Under the pieces are notes generated by a model that was given only the letters and a program-made list of their open reading frames with translations, did no database searches and was not told where the DNA came from. Both the position numbers and the translations under genes were made by a program. Source: SFLA01 sp964485815 (GTDB lineage: Bacteria; Bacillota; Clostridia; Oscillospirales; CAG-382). Taken from it: 5,320 nucleotides of DNA. Of this stretch, positions 4,585-5,320 are shown piece after piece; position 1 is the stretch's first letter; every line of letters starts with the position of its first letter. The stretch is from assembly GCA_964485815.1 (NCBI GenBank), contig CAZAJX010000066.1, positions 1 through 5,320 on the forward strand, given 5' to 3'.

Positions 4585-5320
4585 ATGAAGAAGTTTATCA
4601 GAATAATTGCATTTGCTTGTGTATTTGCAATGTTGATCGGTGCTTGTATGACCGCTTTTTCCGGATGCAGATTCGGCGGAAATGAAGTTTCCGATACTTC
4701 CGATGCTGCCGAGGACACGTCTATAAATATTGTTGACGGTAAGACTGACTATAAGGTTTCTGTCAGATCTATCGGCGGTATTCCTCTTGCCGGAATAACA
4801 TTGTTTGTTTATGAAGATGACACTCTCGAGGATCTTGCAGGCTACGGTATTACCGATGAAAACGGTGTTGCTGTTATTAACCTTGCCGTTTCCTCGAAAT
4901 ACAGAGTTGTTCTTTCCGACGCTCCCGAAGGATATGAGGTTGAAGCCAGCTATGGATTCACCTCCACAACTGCGGATATTGTTCTCGTGTCGAGAGTTAT
5001 AGAAGATACCGATCTTTCCAACGTTACTTATGAACTTGGAAGCGTAATGCACGATTTCACTATTGTGGATTCCGAGGGCGATTCTTACACCTTGTCTGAA
5101 CTTTTGAAAGAAAAAGACATGGTTATGCTTAACTTCTGGTATACTACCTGCTCTTATTGCGTTGCCGAGTTCCCTTATATGAACGAAGCTTATGAACAAT
5201 ATAAAGAAGACATCGAGATTCTTGCCCTCAACCATTATGTGGCTGACAGTGAAGATGACGTTGTTGATTTTAAAGAAAGCTACGCTCTCTCCTTCCCTAT
5301 GGCAAAAGAAAATCTCGGTA
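4585..5320 (+). CDS. Lipoprotein with a prealbumin-like (SpaA/Cna-B) domain and a TlpA-like thioredoxin domain (3' end outside the window)
   Basis: The frame is open to the right edge: 245 codons are present. The ATG is preceded by GGAGAAA, with GGAG 8 bases upstream. Residues 1-28 are a lipoprotein signal peptide: MKKFIR, a hydrophobic core, then AFSGC with Cys28 as the likely lipidated residue; IGAC (Cys21) is a second possibility. After a Ser/Asp-rich linker, residues about 55-135 fit a SpaA/Cna-B-type prealbumin fold (IPLAGITLFVYED, GYGITDENGVAVINL, YRVVLSDAPEGYEV). From about 148 a TlpA/AhpC-like domain begins (GSVMHDFTIVDSEGDSYTLSEL), with NFWYTTCSYC carrying Cys189 and Cys192; the cis-proline lies beyond the window. 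It should sit on the outer face of the membrane as a thiol-disulfide oxidoreductase or its partner. Only 37 bases separate it from the Fe-S/thioredoxin fusion with no terminator between, so it is the third gene of the operon and a likely partner or electron acceptor of that protein. Confidence 0.88.
   Translation, partial: MKKFIRIIAFACVFAMLIGACMTAFSGCRFGGNEVSDTSDAAEDTSINIVDGKTDYKVSVRSIGGIPLAGITLFVYEDDTLEDLAGYGITDENGVAVINLAVSSKYRVVLSDAPEGYEVEASYGFTSTTADIVLVSRVIEDTDLSNVTYELGSVMHDFTIVDSEGDSYTLSELLKEKDMVMLNFWYTTCSYCVAEFPYMNEAYEQYKEDIEILALNHYVADSEDDVVDFKESYALSFPMAKENLG

Noticed and set aside
4474..5235. Minus-strand open frame of 253 codons
   Set aside because: It lies opposite the end of the Fe-S/thioredoxin fusion and the whole lipoprotein gene, which have signal peptide, motifs and ribosome binding sites; the antisense product shows no domain or good start signal.

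Overview
The window looks like part of a low-to-mid GC Gram-positive genome, most likely an anaerobic gut-type member of the Clostridia (Oscillospiraceae or a relative). This is inferred from the sortase-anchored InlB-repeat surface protein, the strong Shine-Dalgarno sites, a PatB/MalY-type aminotransferase of firmicute character, and a membrane iron-sulfur/thioredoxin redox cluster of a type I associate with Clostridia. There are no RNA genes, CRISPR array or transposase.

Layout, left to right. (1) Bases 3-494, plus strand: the C-terminal end of a cell-wall-anchored surface protein (one InlB B-repeat, an SPQTG sorting signal, a membrane segment and an RRR tail), closed by an intrinsic terminator at 511-544. 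(2) Bases 545-960: no intact gene. This stretch holds a long 22-bp hairpin (608-655) that can act as a bidirectional terminator, a quasi-palindrome (673-705), and a decayed minus-strand gene (691-960) that looks like the N-terminal third of a PlsC-like acyltransferase. That gene has its own ribosome binding site and start but carries an in-frame TAG at codon 17, and it loses family similarity just before the catalytic motif would occur. (3) Bases 966-2174, minus strand: a full-length PLP-dependent PatB/MalY-family C-S lyase/aminotransferase. (4) Bases 2175-2314: a divergent promoter region. Two near-consensus sigma-A promoters face outwards, and their -10 regions are the two arms of one perfect 12-bp inverted repeat. 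(5) Bases 2315-5320, plus strand: a three-gene redox operon that runs off the right edge.

The redox operon encodes a five-segment membrane protein ending in a CTEC motif (CD1871A-like tail), a polytopic 4Fe-4S membrane protein of NapH/polyferredoxin type fused to an extracytoplasmic TlpA-like thioredoxin domain, and a lipoprotein with a prealbumin-like (SpaA/Cna-B) domain followed by a second TlpA-like domain (CSYC active site). Together they suggest a relay that passes electrons from cytoplasmic iron-sulfur carriers through the membrane to disulfides outside the cell, a job done in other bacteria by CcdA/DsbD. The function is inferred; the domains and motifs are read directly. This operon, especially the fusion in its second gene, is the most interesting part of the window.
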